Below the pieces are notes generated by a model. That model saw nothing but the letters and a program-made list of their open reading frames with translations, ran no database searches and was not told the DNA's origin. Made by a program: the position numbers and the translations under genes. From assembly GCA_047600785.1 (NCBI GenBank), contig JASGKH010000002.1:372001-436000 (forward strand): DNA of 64,000 nt, given 5' to 3'. Of this stretch, positions 54,652-63,459 are shown in pieces (the first letter of the stretch is position 1; the number at the start of each line of letters is the position of its first letter). The DNA comes from Breznakibacter sp047600785. GTDB taxonomy: Bacteria > Bacteroidota > Bacteroidia > Bacteroidales > Marinilabiliaceae.

Positions 54652-55437
54652 ATGGAGAATCGTCAACCTAATTTGAAGATAGGCTTTTTGCAATGCCACA
54701 TTGTGTGGGAGGATACAAAAGCAAACTTGGAGCGATATGCGCGGTTCATTGCAGAGAAGGAACATAACCTTGATTTGTTCGTGCTGCCCGAAATGTTTCA
54801 TTGCGGTTTCACCATGAATCCGCTTAAAGTAGCACAATCGATGCATGGGGAAGTGGTGGAATGGATGAAAAGAATTGCACAGGAACATGCCATGGCCGTG
54901 GCAGGTAGCGTACCTGTCGAAGAACAGGGAAAATACTTTAACCGGTTTTTGTTTGTTCGTCCAGATGGAGAGATTTCTTGTTATGATAAGAGGCACCTCT
55001 TTCGTATGGCAGGTGAACACAACACATATCACGGAGGAAGCAACCAAGTGCTTATCGAATACAAAGGTTGGCGTATCCGTCCGTTGATCTGTTACGATTT
55101 AAGGTTTCCTGTTTGGAGTCGTAGTCAAAACAATACCGATTTGATAGTATACGTAGCTAACTGGCCTGCTTCCAGACAAGAAGCGTGGGATGTATTATTG
55201 AAAGCCCGTGCCATTGAAAACCAGTGCTATGTGTTGGGAGTAAATCGGATAGGCAGGGATGATGCAGTGGATTATTCCGGTGGGTCGGCCATGATTGACC
55301 CGAAAGGTAATGTTATGTCCGGAGGGAAAAGTATCAGTGACACTATTTTTTATGCGTTGGCCGATGGTAAAAGCTTGGATAACTTCCGAAATAAGTTTCC
55401 TGTATACCTCGATGCGGATGACTTTAGTCTCTGTTAA
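54652..55437 (+). CDS. Nitrilase-family amidohydrolase (omega-amidase/YafV-like)
   Basis: A 261-residue carbon-nitrogen hydrolase. The catalytic triad is E47 (VLPEMF), K113 (YDKRHLF) and C147 (LICYDLRFP). Sequence around these, and the FPVWSR loop, fit the YafV/Nit2 omega-amidase group, which repairs alpha-ketoglutaramate or deaminated glutathione. The ATG at 54652 is preferred to a TTG three codons earlier. It is monocistronic. Confidence 0.92.
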   Translation: MENRQPNLKIGFLQCHIVWEDTKANLERYARFIAEKEHNLDLFVLPEMFHCGFTMNPLKVAQSMHGEVVEWMKRIAQEHAMAVAGSVPVEEQGKYFNRFLFVRPDGEISCYDKRHLFRMAGEHNTYHGGSNQVLIEYKGWRIRPLICYDLRFPVWSRSQNNTDLIVYVANWPASRQEAWDVLLKARAIENQCYVLGVNRIGRDDAVDYSGGSAMIDPKGNVMSGGKSISDTIFYALADGKSLDNFRNKFPVYLDADDFSLC

Positions 55438-55634
55438 CTGAAAAAAAATGACCAAATCCTTCTGTTAAATTAATTATTGTTGTAACTTTAGTTAAACCAT
55501 TTGGTCGAAAGGTTGTTTATTTGTTGGTGTCTAAAAGGAATATATGACGTAAAGGATGCAATTTGCTGTAATAAGTTTTTCCTTATGTGAAATTATTTCG
55601 TGTTTAGCCATTTCGTATTGATTGTAAAACCAAA

Positions 55635-55925
55635 ATGATAGAGCCCATGAAGAGTTTTAAAGTTCAAGTGGACGATAATAAAGCAGCTTTTTTCAAAGAG
55701 CTGCTTGGGAGTCTTGGATTTGTTAAATTTGAAGAAGTTGATGGATTTCATGAACCAAGGATTTACCCGGGCGGGAATTTTGAAATTCGCACACAAAACG
55801 CCGCAAAAAACCGTACTCCCACACGTCTTGAATCTTCTCATCTTCAGAGCGAAGATGCCATGAAGAATCTCAGAAATGCCATGAAGGCAATAGAGGAGAT
55901 GCGTGACAAGAGCCGCAACGTTTGA
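55635..55925 (+). CDS. Small cytoplasmic protein, unknown function
   Basis: A 96-residue soluble protein (MKSFKVQVDDNKAAFFKELL, then LGFVKFEEVDGFHEPRIYPG, ending in a Lys/Glu/Arg helix). It has no recognised domain. The N-terminal part has the alternating charge of an antitoxin-like or small regulatory helix, but no toxin gene is adjacent. A terminator follows immediately, showing it is a transcribed unit. Start may be 55635 or the ATG at 55647. Confidence 0.65.
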   Translation: MIEPMKSFKVQVDDNKAAFFKELLGSLGFVKFEEVDGFHEPRIYPGGNFEIRTQNAAKNRTPTRLESSHLQSEDAMKNLRNAMKAIEEMRDKSRNV

Positions 55926-55930
55926 AAAAT

Positions 55931-55957
55931 AAAAAGCCCTGATGGGCTTTTTATTTT
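55931..55957 (+). terminator. Terminator after the small unknown gene
   Basis: AAAAAGCCC pairs with GGGCTTTTT around TGAT, then T-rich sequence. The hairpin starts 5 bases after the stop codon. Confidence 0.85.
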
Positions 55958-56045
55958 TAGCATGGTTGTTCATAAGGTTTTTGTAGCTATTTGGTATGGT
56001 TTTTGATTGTTAGTGGAAATTGTGTCATTTCAAAAACATTGCCTT

Positions 56046-56705
56046 ATGATGACTTTCGTTTCCAGATACCGTATATGGTTCATGGTCGGTTTGGGCTTAT
56101 GTTTTATGCCGATTGGAATCACGGCAGCGATACCTCATGTATCATTTATCGCCATAAACGATTCGGTTTATGATAAGGTAGATGAACTTCCTTACGTCAA
56201 GAACCACCGTAAAAATACGATGGCATATCTCCAAAAGAATTTGATTTATCCTGAAAAACTTAAATTAAGAGGTCTTGAAGGAAGTGTCCATGTGGCATTT
56301 ACCGTGTCGAAGGATGGCAAAGTGACGAATGCATCGGTGAGCCAGGATGCACCAGTTGAAATGTGCGAAGAGGCGTTGAGGGTTGTGATGGCTTCAGGAC
56401 CTTGGGTCCCTGCCCGGTTAAGTGAAGTGCCGGTAAATTCAAAAATGACGATTGTGCTAAAGTTCGTTCTTAGCGACGAAGAGCGCCGTTGGGCCGAAAT
56501 GCTCAAGCCTATTGATTTTGAGAACAAACCTCCATTGTTTGTGCTTGATGGAAAAGCAGTAGAGGGGATCATCCCCATTGAAGAGTATAATGTCAGGTCG
56601 GTTCGGATAATTAAAGGGGAAAAGGCATTAGCTATGTATGGTGAAAAGGCCAAACACGGCGTGGTCGAAGTCACCTCGAAACGGGGAACCCCCCCTGTTT
56701 GGTAA
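56046..56705 (+). CDS. TonB C-terminal-domain protein with plug-like tail
   Basis: A 219-residue exported or inner-membrane protein. After an N-terminal hydrophobic segment (RIWFMVGLGLCFMPIGITAA) comes a TonB C-terminal domain (GLEGSVHVAFTVSKDGKVTN, SGPWVPARL), then a second segment, PPLFVLDGKAVEGI followed by VRSVRIIKGEKALAMYG and HGVVEVTSKRG. That second part has the logic of the SusC plug (LFVLDG ... VEVTSKRG), so this is an unusual join of a TonB-C domain and a plug-like motif. It has no ExbBD nearby. The ATG at 56046 is preferred to a TTG at 56007. Confidence 0.75.
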   Translation: MMTFVSRYRIWFMVGLGLCFMPIGITAAIPHVSFIAINDSVYDKVDELPYVKNHRKNTMAYLQKNLIYPEKLKLRGLEGSVHVAFTVSKDGKVTNASVSQDAPVEMCEEALRVVMASGPWVPARLSEVPVNSKMTIVLKFVLSDEERRWAEMLKPIDFENKPPLFVLDGKAVEGIIPIEEYNVRSVRIIKGEKALAMYGEKAKHGVVEVTSKRGTPPVW

Positions 56706-57307
56706 CAGGTTTTTATCGGATCCGGCACATTTTGCAGCAATTGAAGATTTTGGTTTAAGTAATAGTTTGTTAATATTTTATGGTGTTAGCCATCTGTCGA
56801 CGAAATTTTTGTCGACAGATGGCTTTTTTATGGTTTTAACAATCATTTACACGAAAAAGCGAATAGAGGTATTGTAGAATTTGTACATTTGTAAGTGTGG
56901 AAATGCAAACGTTTGTATTTTGTTAATGTGTTGTTTTTATGGGATTTGTTGGTATTTGAAGGATTGGATTAATGTTATTTGTACTGGCTAAAAATTGCTC
57001 TTGATTGTAAAGTAAAGGTTGCAAAATTTTCATAGCGCCTCTTTTTTTATTTCCTTTGTACCATCAATTTTATACACTCACATATTTGAAGCTGAAAACG
57101 GCCAATTACAATCGTGTTGCAGTAAAGCCTGGTGCCATGGATTTTGTGTAAAAGTCATTTGGATGCCTTGCGTGTGCTTGTAGCTTCACATTTTCTTGCC
57201 CAACCCGGCTTATTAACATCGGAATGTATTGCTGTTTTCGAGAAAAACGGTTCAATATAAATGAGATCTTAAGTAACCGACATTGAAATTGTAAATTGAT
57301 TAGTGGT
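56706..57307. other. Spacer before pta
   Basis: About 600 bases with the terminator at 56788 and a lone TACATTTG box at 56884-56891, which would give a leader of over 400 bases to pta. I see no gene or structured RNA that I can name in the remainder. Confidence 0.5.
56788..56829 (+). terminator. Terminator after the TonB-C gene
   Basis: AGCCATCTGTCGAC pairs perfectly over 14 bases with GTCGACAGATGGCT across a 9-base loop, then five or more T. It lies about 80 bases past the stop codon. Confidence 0.85.
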
Positions 57308-58309
57308 ATGGAATTTATCAACCAACTCAAAGAAAAGGCCAAGGCAAACATTAAAACGATTGTGCTGCCCGAAGGCTATGAAGAAAGAACGCTAAAAGCG
57401 GCAGATGTGGTTTTGGGCGAAGGTTTTGCCAAAATCATCCTTATCGGCAATCCTGCCGACATTGGGGCCAAAGCCCGGCAACTTGGGTTGGCCAATATTT
57501 CCAAATCCACGGTAGTTGATCCTGAAAGTCATGATAAAATAGACCTTTATGCCGACATGATGGTCGAAATTCGTAAAAGCAAAGGATTGACAAAGGAGCA
57601 GGCCCTTAAGTTGGTAAAGGATCCTCTTTATTTATCGGTGATGATGATCAAAAACGGAGACGCCGACGGCGAAGTAGCCGGTGCCGATAATGCCACTGGC
57701 GATGTGCTCCGTCCCGCTTTCCAGTATGTCAAAACCATGCCGGGTATTAGTGTGGTGTCGGGTGCATTTTTGATGATGATTCCCGACAAATCGTTTGGTG
57801 AAAATGGTATGATGGTGTTTGCCGATTGTGCCGTCCATCCCAATCCTACGGCCGAAGAGTTGGCCGAAATTGCGGTTGCCACCGGTCGTACTACCCGTGC
57901 TATTGCAGGTTTTGAGCCTCGTATTGCCATGCTGAGTTTCTCGACCAAAGGAAGTGCTAAGCATGAGATGGTGGATAAGGTGGTAAAGGCCACCGAGCTG
58001 GCCAAGGCAATGGCTCCCGATCTTAAAATTGATGGAGAACTGCAATCTGACGCTGCCATTATCCCTGAAATAGGACAGAAGAAAGCTCCTGGCAGCGATA
58101 TTGCCGGTAAGGCCAACGTACTGGTGTTCCCAACTCTCGAAACCGGCAATATTGCCTATAAGCTGGTTCAGCGTATGGCCCATGCCGAAGCCATTGGGCC
58201 CATTCTCCAGGGAATGGCAGCTCCGATCAACGATTTGTCTCGCGGGTGCTCGGTTAGTGATATTGTAAATTTGGTTGCCATCACTGCCAACCAAGCTGCC
58301 GGAAAATGA
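57308..58309 (+). CDS. pta: Phosphate acetyltransferase
   Basis: A 333-residue enzyme of the short Pta class that interconverts acetyl-CoA and acetyl phosphate. Family motifs are seen in NGDADGEVAGADNATGDVLR, MLSFSTKGSAKH and ELQSDAAIIPE. The start at 57308 is used; an upstream TTG would add four residues. It ends with its own terminator at 58322, so it is transcribed apart from the genes downstream even though they share a pathway. Confidence 0.93.
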   Translation: MEFINQLKEKAKANIKTIVLPEGYEERTLKAADVVLGEGFAKIILIGNPADIGAKARQLGLANISKSTVVDPESHDKIDLYADMMVEIRKSKGLTKEQALKLVKDPLYLSVMMIKNGDADGEVAGADNATGDVLRPAFQYVKTMPGISVVSGAFLMMIPDKSFGENGMMVFADCAVHPNPTAEELAEIAVATGRTTRAIAGFEPRIAMLSFSTKGSAKHEMVDKVVKATELAKAMAPDLKIDGELQSDAAIIPEIGQKKAPGSDIAGKANVLVFPTLETGNIAYKLVQRMAHAEAIGPILQGMAAPINDLSRGCSVSDIVNLVAITANQAAGK

Positions 58310-58321
58310 TATTCAACTAGG

Positions 58322-58345
58322 AGGAGCCTGTATGGCTCCTTTTTT
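58322..58345 (+). terminator. Terminator of pta
   Basis: AGGAGCC pairs with GGCTCCT around a TGTAT loop and is followed by a T-run, 12 bases past the pta stop. Confidence 0.85.
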
Positions 58346-58425
58346 CATGGCTAGCTTGGCCAAACCAACTAAATTGGTTTCCAAACGTATGAAACTGTGG
58401 AAATTAATTATATAAAAATACTATA

Positions 58426-59406
58426 ATGGCAGAACTGTTAGTAGAACCCATTGATGCATATGCGCTTAGCAAGACTCAGCGGGTGAAAACGTTATTTTCG
58501 AAAATTGGGGTCATCGGTTGTGGAAAAGAAGGGCAAAACATTGTTCAGGTAGCTAGTTCGCATGGCATGGAGGTTGTCTTTGTCGAATTGAGCGAGGAAA
58601 AAATCCAAATCGCTATCGATAATATTTCCAAAGGGCTTGATACGGTCATTGAAAACTGGGGCTTGACCCAAGGTGAAAAACGTGCCATCATGGCGCGCAT
58701 CAAGGGAACCTTAAATTATGCCGATGTGGCCGATTGCGATTTTGTGATCGAGGCCATTCGTGCTGACGAAACAACCGGCGAGCGTAACATTAACATTCGT
58801 AAGGAAATTTTTCGGAAACTGGAAGATGTCGTGTCGCGCGATGCAATTATAGCCACCAATGCCACTCATGTGGTGATCAGTGAATTGGCTTCGGAACTAC
58901 AGTTCCGCGATCGTTGCGTAAGCCTTCATTTCTTTGTCACGTCCAACGAGGCCCGCATTATAGAAGTGGTTCGCGGCCTGTATACGTCCGACGATGTGTA
59001 CAGTAAAGTTTGTACGTTCGTGAAATTGATAAACCGGGACGTGATTTCCGTAGCCGAATCGGCAGGCTTGATCAGCGTAAGACTGTATGTGGTGTTGCTC
59101 AACGAGGCCTGTGCCACATTAATGGAAGGCGTTGCCGCAATGGCCGACATTGATAAAACCATGCAGATTGGGTTAGGCATGCGTTTTGGCCCGTTTCGTA
59201 CAGCTGATATTATTGGTATGAACAAGATTGTGAAATGGATGGAGAACCTGTACGAAGAATTTGGCGACCCCAAATATAAAGTGTCTCCGGTGATCCGTCG
59301 TCTGGTAAGGGCCAAAAGGTACGGCGTTGAGTCGGGCGTAGGCTTTTACCGTTACGATGCCGAAGGGAAAATTGTTCCGGGAGAAGATTTGATCTCTAAG
59401 TTTTAA
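58426..59406 (+). CDS. 3-hydroxyacyl-CoA dehydrogenase-like protein with altered active site
   Basis: A 326-residue protein of the 3-hydroxybutyryl-CoA dehydrogenase family. The NAD-binding loop is GVIGCGKEG, and the C-terminal domain has LNEACATLMEGVAAMADIDK and GMRFGPFRTADIIGMNK as in the family. In the active site H168 (LHFF) and E180 are kept, but the usual Asn of GFIVNRL is replaced (GLISVRL, V218), and the TNTSS loop reads TNATH. It carries a 25-residue N-terminal extension. It sits between pta and ackA. It may be a catalytically altered or regulatory paralogue; activity is uncertain. Confidence 0.85.
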   Translation: MAELLVEPIDAYALSKTQRVKTLFSKIGVIGCGKEGQNIVQVASSHGMEVVFVELSEEKIQIAIDNISKGLDTVIENWGLTQGEKRAIMARIKGTLNYADVADCDFVIEAIRADETTGERNINIRKEIFRKLEDVVSRDAIIATNATHVVISELASELQFRDRCVSLHFFVTSNEARIIEVVRGLYTSDDVYSKVCTFVKLINRDVISVAESAGLISVRLYVVLLNEACATLMEGVAAMADIDKTMQIGLGMRFGPFRTADIIGMNKIVKWMENLYEEFGDPKYKVSPVIRRLVRAKRYGVESGVGFYRYDAEGKIVPGEDLISKF

Positions 59407-59476
59407 CCGTCTGGGGAGTCATCTAGAAACTAAATTCCTGGCCGTGTTTTGTGCAGGCAGGACAAAAATCAAGAAA

Positions 59477-60694
59477 ATGAAAATATTGGTTTTAAACTGT
59501 GGAAGTTCTTCCATCAAATATCAACTATACAACCAAAACCAAGCCGAATGGACTGTTTTAGCCAAAGGCGTGGTTGAGAAAGTGGCCTTGAAAGGTTCAT
59601 TTTTAAAACATGAGAAACAAAATGGCGAAAAGGTGTTGCTGGAGGGTGAGATTCTGGACCACCAAACAGGTATCGACTACATTCTTGGCTTATTGATCAG
59701 TGAGCGCCACGGCTGCATCAAAAGCCTTGATGAGATTGATGCCGTGGGACACCGTGTGGTGCACGGGGGCGAAGAGTTCAACTCCAGTGTGTTCATTACA
59801 TCCGAGGTGATCCGAAAAATGGAAGAGTGCATCGAACTTGCGCCCCTCCATAACCCGCCAAACCTGAAGGGTATTTACGCTGTCCAACAGCTTATGCCCC
59901 ACGTGCCACAGGTTGGGGTATTCGATACGGCTTTCCACCAAACGATGCCTAAGCATGCATATATGTATGCCATTCCATATTCGTTGTATAAAAAGTACGG
60001 CATCAGGCGGTATGGCTTCCATGGCACCAGCCACCGTTATGTGTCGAAAAGGGCTTGTGAGGTTTTGGGCATCGACTATCACAATTCCAAAATCATTTCG
60101 TGCCACATGGGGAACGGGGCATCCATTGCTGCCATCAAGGACGGCGTTTCGATCGATACCTCGATGGGGTTCACCCCTTTGGAAGGATTGATGATGGGAA
60201 CGCGTGCCGGTGACCTTGATCCGGGGGCTGTTACCTTTATCATGGATAAAGAGATGATCGGTACCCGTTCGGCCAGTGTGTTGTTTAACAAACACAGTGG
60301 TTTGTTGGGGATTACCGGTATTTCAAGCGATATGCGCGAAGTGCTGGACGCCGCTGCCGAAGGCAATGCAATGGCAAAACTAGGCATGGACATGTTTAAC
60401 TATCGCGTAAAAAAATACATCGGTGCGTATGCGACAGCGATGAATGGTGCCGATGTGTTGGTGTTTACCGGGGGCATTGGCGAGAATGGCTGCGCGATCC
60501 GTGAGGGGATCTGCCGCGATCTGGAATTTTTGGGCATTGAATTCGATGAGGGTGCAAACGATGAATTAAGGGGCAAAGAGGCGATAATCAGCAAGCCCGG
60601 GAGCCGTATTACCACCATGGTCATTCCTACCAACGAAGAACTGGTCATTGCTCAGGATACAAAAGTCATAGTGGAAGAACTGGCAAATCGTTAA
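59477..60694 (+). CDS. ackA: Acetate kinase
   Basis: A 405-residue enzyme that makes ATP and acetate from acetyl phosphate. The family motifs are present: LNCGSSSIKYQLY at the N-terminus, GHRVVHGGE, FHQTMP, the HGTSHRYV phosphate-binding loop, GTRAGDLDPG and FTGGIGENG. The ATG at 59477 is preferred to one 33 bases earlier, which would add 11 residues before the family start. It follows the dehydrogenase-like gene by 70 bases and precedes ptb by 27. Confidence 0.97.
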   Translation: MKILVLNCGSSSIKYQLYNQNQAEWTVLAKGVVEKVALKGSFLKHEKQNGEKVLLEGEILDHQTGIDYILGLLISERHGCIKSLDEIDAVGHRVVHGGEEFNSSVFITSEVIRKMEECIELAPLHNPPNLKGIYAVQQLMPHVPQVGVFDTAFHQTMPKHAYMYAIPYSLYKKYGIRRYGFHGTSHRYVSKRACEVLGIDYHNSKIISCHMGNGASIAAIKDGVSIDTSMGFTPLEGLMMGTRAGDLDPGAVTFIMDKEMIGTRSASVLFNKHSGLLGITGISSDMREVLDAAAEGNAMAKLGMDMFNYRVKKYIGAYATAMNGADVLVFTGGIGENGCAIREGICRDLEFLGIEFDEGANDELRGKEAIISKPGSRITTMVIPTNEELVIAQDTKVIVEELANR

Positions 60695-60721
60695 TTTGCA
60701 TCGCAATAAAACGGTTGAACT

Positions 60722-61618
60722 ATGTTCAAATCCTTGTCTGATCTGCAAAACTTGATACAGCGCAACCATCAGCGGAAACGGTTAGTTTTAGCCGTTTCCG
60801 CTGATGCGCATTCTTTGGGGGCCGTGTCGCGTGCTTATCATGCCGGAATTGTTGAGCCGGTTTTGGTGGGGGACAGGACCGAGACGGAAAAAATTATCCA
60901 TCAGATGGGTATCGATATGCCGGAGTCGGTGTTTGTACAGGAAACCGATCCCGAAAAAGCCGTGGAAACGGCCATCCGGTTGGTGCATGACCATAAGGCC
61001 GATATTCTCATGAAAGGGAATGTGCCCACTCCCGTGTTGCTTCGTGGGGTACTGAACAAAGAGTGGGGGCTTCGCTCGGGCCGTTTACTTTCGCATTTCG
61101 CACTTTTTGAAGTCAATTCTTACCATAAGCTTATTGGAGTGACGGATGTGGCAATGAACATTGCCCCGAACCTTCAGGATAAGATTGCCATTGTGGAGAA
61201 TTCGGTGAAATACATGAACAAGTTGGGCGTCCGGAAACCTAAAGTGGCAGTATTGGGAGCCATTGAAATGGTGAACGAGAATATGCAGGCTACATTGGAT
61301 GCGGCATTGCTTTCGAAAATGAACCAACGGGACCAAATCAAGAACTGTATTATTGACGGTCCTTTGGCATTCGATAATGCGATCAGTTTCGATAGTGCCG
61401 AACATAAACGTATTAAGAGTGATGTGGCTGGAGATACCGATATCCTTTTGATCCCCGACATTGAAGTAGGCAATGTGTTGTACAAAACCCTCGTGTTTTT
61501 TGCCCATGCCAAAGTCGGCTCAATTGTTCTTGGTGCATCGGCCCCTATCGTGCTGACGTCGCGCAGTGACTCAGAACAATCTAAGTACGATAGTATTTTG
61601 CTGGCCGCATTGGCTTGA
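60722..61618 (+). CDS. ptb: Phosphate butyryltransferase
   Basis: A 298-residue acyl-phosphate transferase that converts butyryl-CoA to butyryl phosphate. It shows the Ptb pattern (ILMKGNVPTPVLLRGVLNKE, TDVAMNIAPNLQDK, GPLAFDNAISFDSAEHKRIK). It is shorter than Pta and pairs with the butyrate kinase downstream. Its first 30 codons contain a perfect 14-base inverted repeat (60768-60805). It is 27 bases after ackA, so likely co-transcribed. Confidence 0.93.
   Translation: MFKSLSDLQNLIQRNHQRKRLVLAVSADAHSLGAVSRAYHAGIVEPVLVGDRTETEKIIHQMGIDMPESVFVQETDPEKAVETAIRLVHDHKADILMKGNVPTPVLLRGVLNKEWGLRSGRLLSHFALFEVNSYHKLIGVTDVAMNIAPNLQDKIAIVENSVKYMNKLGVRKPKVAVLGAIEMVNENMQATLDAALLSKMNQRDQIKNCIIDGPLAFDNAISFDSAEHKRIKSDVAGDTDILLIPDIEVGNVLYKTLVFFAHAKVGSIVLGASAPIVLTSRSDSEQSKYDSILLAALA
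60768..60805 (+). repeat. Perfect inverted repeat inside the start of ptb
   Basis: ATCAGCGGAAACGG at 60768-60781 pairs over 14 bases with CCGTTTCCGCTGAT at 60792-60805 across a 10-base loop (TTAGTTTTAG). The repeat lies inside the coding sequence, 46 bases after the ATG. Such a stem would fold in the mRNA and could affect translation of ptb or transcript processing. Confidence 0.75.
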
Positions 61619-61757
61619 CGTTTTATTTAGGCATTTGTAATTTGTTATCAAATGGTCGGTCTTATGCTTATCTGCTTGATCTGAACGGGAAACATTTATA
61701 AATTTTCCCATGTATCGTAAATTGGTTTCATGGATGTTTCATTAAACACACTTGCCT

Positions 61758-62837
61758 ATGAATATTGCTTTTAAGATTCTGGCCATCAATCCCGGTTCCA
61801 CATCGACAAAAATAGCTGTGTTTGAAGGACGTAAATCCATATTCTTAAAATCCGTTCGCCACACGGCCGGGGAACTTGCGGTGTTTCCCTCCATTGCCGA
61901 TCAGTATGAGTTACGGAAAGAAGCCATTTTGGATGCGTTGATCCAAAGCGATATTGAAATTGACGATATTGTGGCCGTGGTGGGTCGTGGCGGATTGGTA
62001 AAACCCATCCCTTCGGGAGTTTACGAGGTGAACGAAGCATTGAAACGTGATCTGCGCATTGGCATCCAGGGCCAACATGCAAGTAATTTGGGAGGGCTGA
62101 TTGCGGCAGACATTGCCCAAACCCTTCCGAATGCACGTGCTTTTATTGCCGACCCGGTGGTGGTGGATGAATTGCAGGATGTGGCCCGTATTACCGGCCA
62201 CCCGAAAATGATGCGGCGATCGATATTTCACGCGTTGAACCATAAAGCAGTGGCCCGGAATTATGCCAAAGCCTTGGAGAAAAAGTATGACGATCTGAAC
62301 TTGATTGTGGCCCATTTGGGCGGGGGTATTTCCATTGGAGCGCATCGCAGGGGGAAGGTGGTGGACGTGAACAATGCCCTGGACGGTTTCGGGCCTTTTT
62401 CACCCGAACGGGCCGGGACATTACCGACCGGTGCATTGGTGGACTTGTGCTTTAGCGGCGAGATGACCCATGATGAGGTTCGAAAGCTCATCAACGGCAA
62501 AGGAGGGCTAGTGGCCCATTTTGGTACCAACCAGGTGATTGAGGTGGAGCAGATGGCACAAAATGGCCATGCCAATGCTCAAAGCGTGTTGGAGGCTATG
62601 GCGTACCAGACGGCAAAGGCCATTGGCGCATGTGCAGTCGTACTGAAGGGGCAGATCGATGGCATTTTAATAACCGGGGGCATTGCCAACAGCAAGTTTA
62701 TTGTGAATTATATTAAAGATATGGTGGCATTTCTGGGGCCAGTGATTGTCTATCCCGGTGAGGATGAGATGCAGGCACTGGCCGAAAACGCGTTGTCGGT
62801 GCTTACCGGTGAAATGGAATGTCTGGAATACGTTTGA
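61758..62837 (+). CDS. buk: Butyrate kinase
   Basis: A 359-residue enzyme that makes ATP and butyrate from butyryl phosphate. It shows the acetokinase-family layout in the butyrate-kinase form: ILAINPGSTSTKIAVFEG, GRGGLVKPIPSGVYEVNE, FHALNHKAVAR, AHLGGGISIGAHRRGKVVDV, TGALVDLCFSG and ILITGGIANSKF. It follows ptb by 139 bases. The ATG at 61758 is preferred to a TTG two codons earlier. Confidence 0.95.
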   Translation: MNIAFKILAINPGSTSTKIAVFEGRKSIFLKSVRHTAGELAVFPSIADQYELRKEAILDALIQSDIEIDDIVAVVGRGGLVKPIPSGVYEVNEALKRDLRIGIQGQHASNLGGLIAADIAQTLPNARAFIADPVVVDELQDVARITGHPKMMRRSIFHALNHKAVARNYAKALEKKYDDLNLIVAHLGGGISIGAHRRGKVVDVNNALDGFGPFSPERAGTLPTGALVDLCFSGEMTHDEVRKLINGKGGLVAHFGTNQVIEVEQMAQNGHANAQSVLEAMAYQTAKAIGACAVVLKGQIDGILITGGIANSKFIVNYIKDMVAFLGPVIVYPGEDEMQALAENALSVLTGEMECLEYV

Positions 62838-62998
62838 TATTCATAGAGATGTACTCCCAAAGAAAGCGAGAACTATAAAGTGGTTAAAACGTGGTTGCCT
62901 GACAGTGTGCGATGGGAATGATGGTTTTTTGTTTTTAACGGCAAACAGCTTCTTTCCAACCCTCATCCCAGAACATGAAACCTATTTCATTTCTTCCC

Positions 62999-63274
62999 TT
63001 ACAAAGCCATGACCCCATTTATGGCGGTGACTTGATTGGTAATATCCACGATACTATCGGCCGAAGGCATGGAGGCCACGCACGTCACGGATACATAACG
63101 CAGGTTAGGCGTATGGTTGTAGCTGATTGTGCCGTGGTTGGGCAATAAACCAACCACCGTTTGCACATTGTTGCCGATGTTGGGGACAATGAATTTAAAC
63201 ATGTATTGAAGCGGCCACTTTTTGTTTTTCGACAGCAATTCTGACAGATGGGGAATGTTTGATATAGGGTTCAT
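62999..63274 (-). CDS. DUF493-family protein (YbeD-like)
   Basis: A 91-residue protein with the ferredoxin-like DUF493 layout: WPLQYMFKFIVPN, then a Ser/Thr loop, LRYVSVTCVASMPSADSIVD and a final helix. The family includes E. coli YbeD, with no firm function. The start at 63274 is used; a frame from 63304 adds ten residues lacking family pattern. It is convergent with buk and divergent from the peptidase gene. Confidence 0.85.
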   Translation of the reverse strand: MNPISNIPHLSELLSKNKKWPLQYMFKFIVPNIGNNVQTVVGLLPNHGTISYNHTPNLRYVSVTCVASMPSADSIVDITNQVTAINGVMAL

Positions 63275-63459
63275 CACATTTGTTTTGCGTTGTAAATTTA
63301 GCAAATTGATTCAATAGGGTAACAATCCGCACTCGCTGGGGTTTATTTTGTGGCTAATACTTTTTGTGTATCTGGGTAAACTCCCCCTCAAAAGTCATGG
63401 CTTGATGTTTGTTTGTTGTATAGTTTTGTCGTTATTGACCTTGTAAATGCAACTCATAC

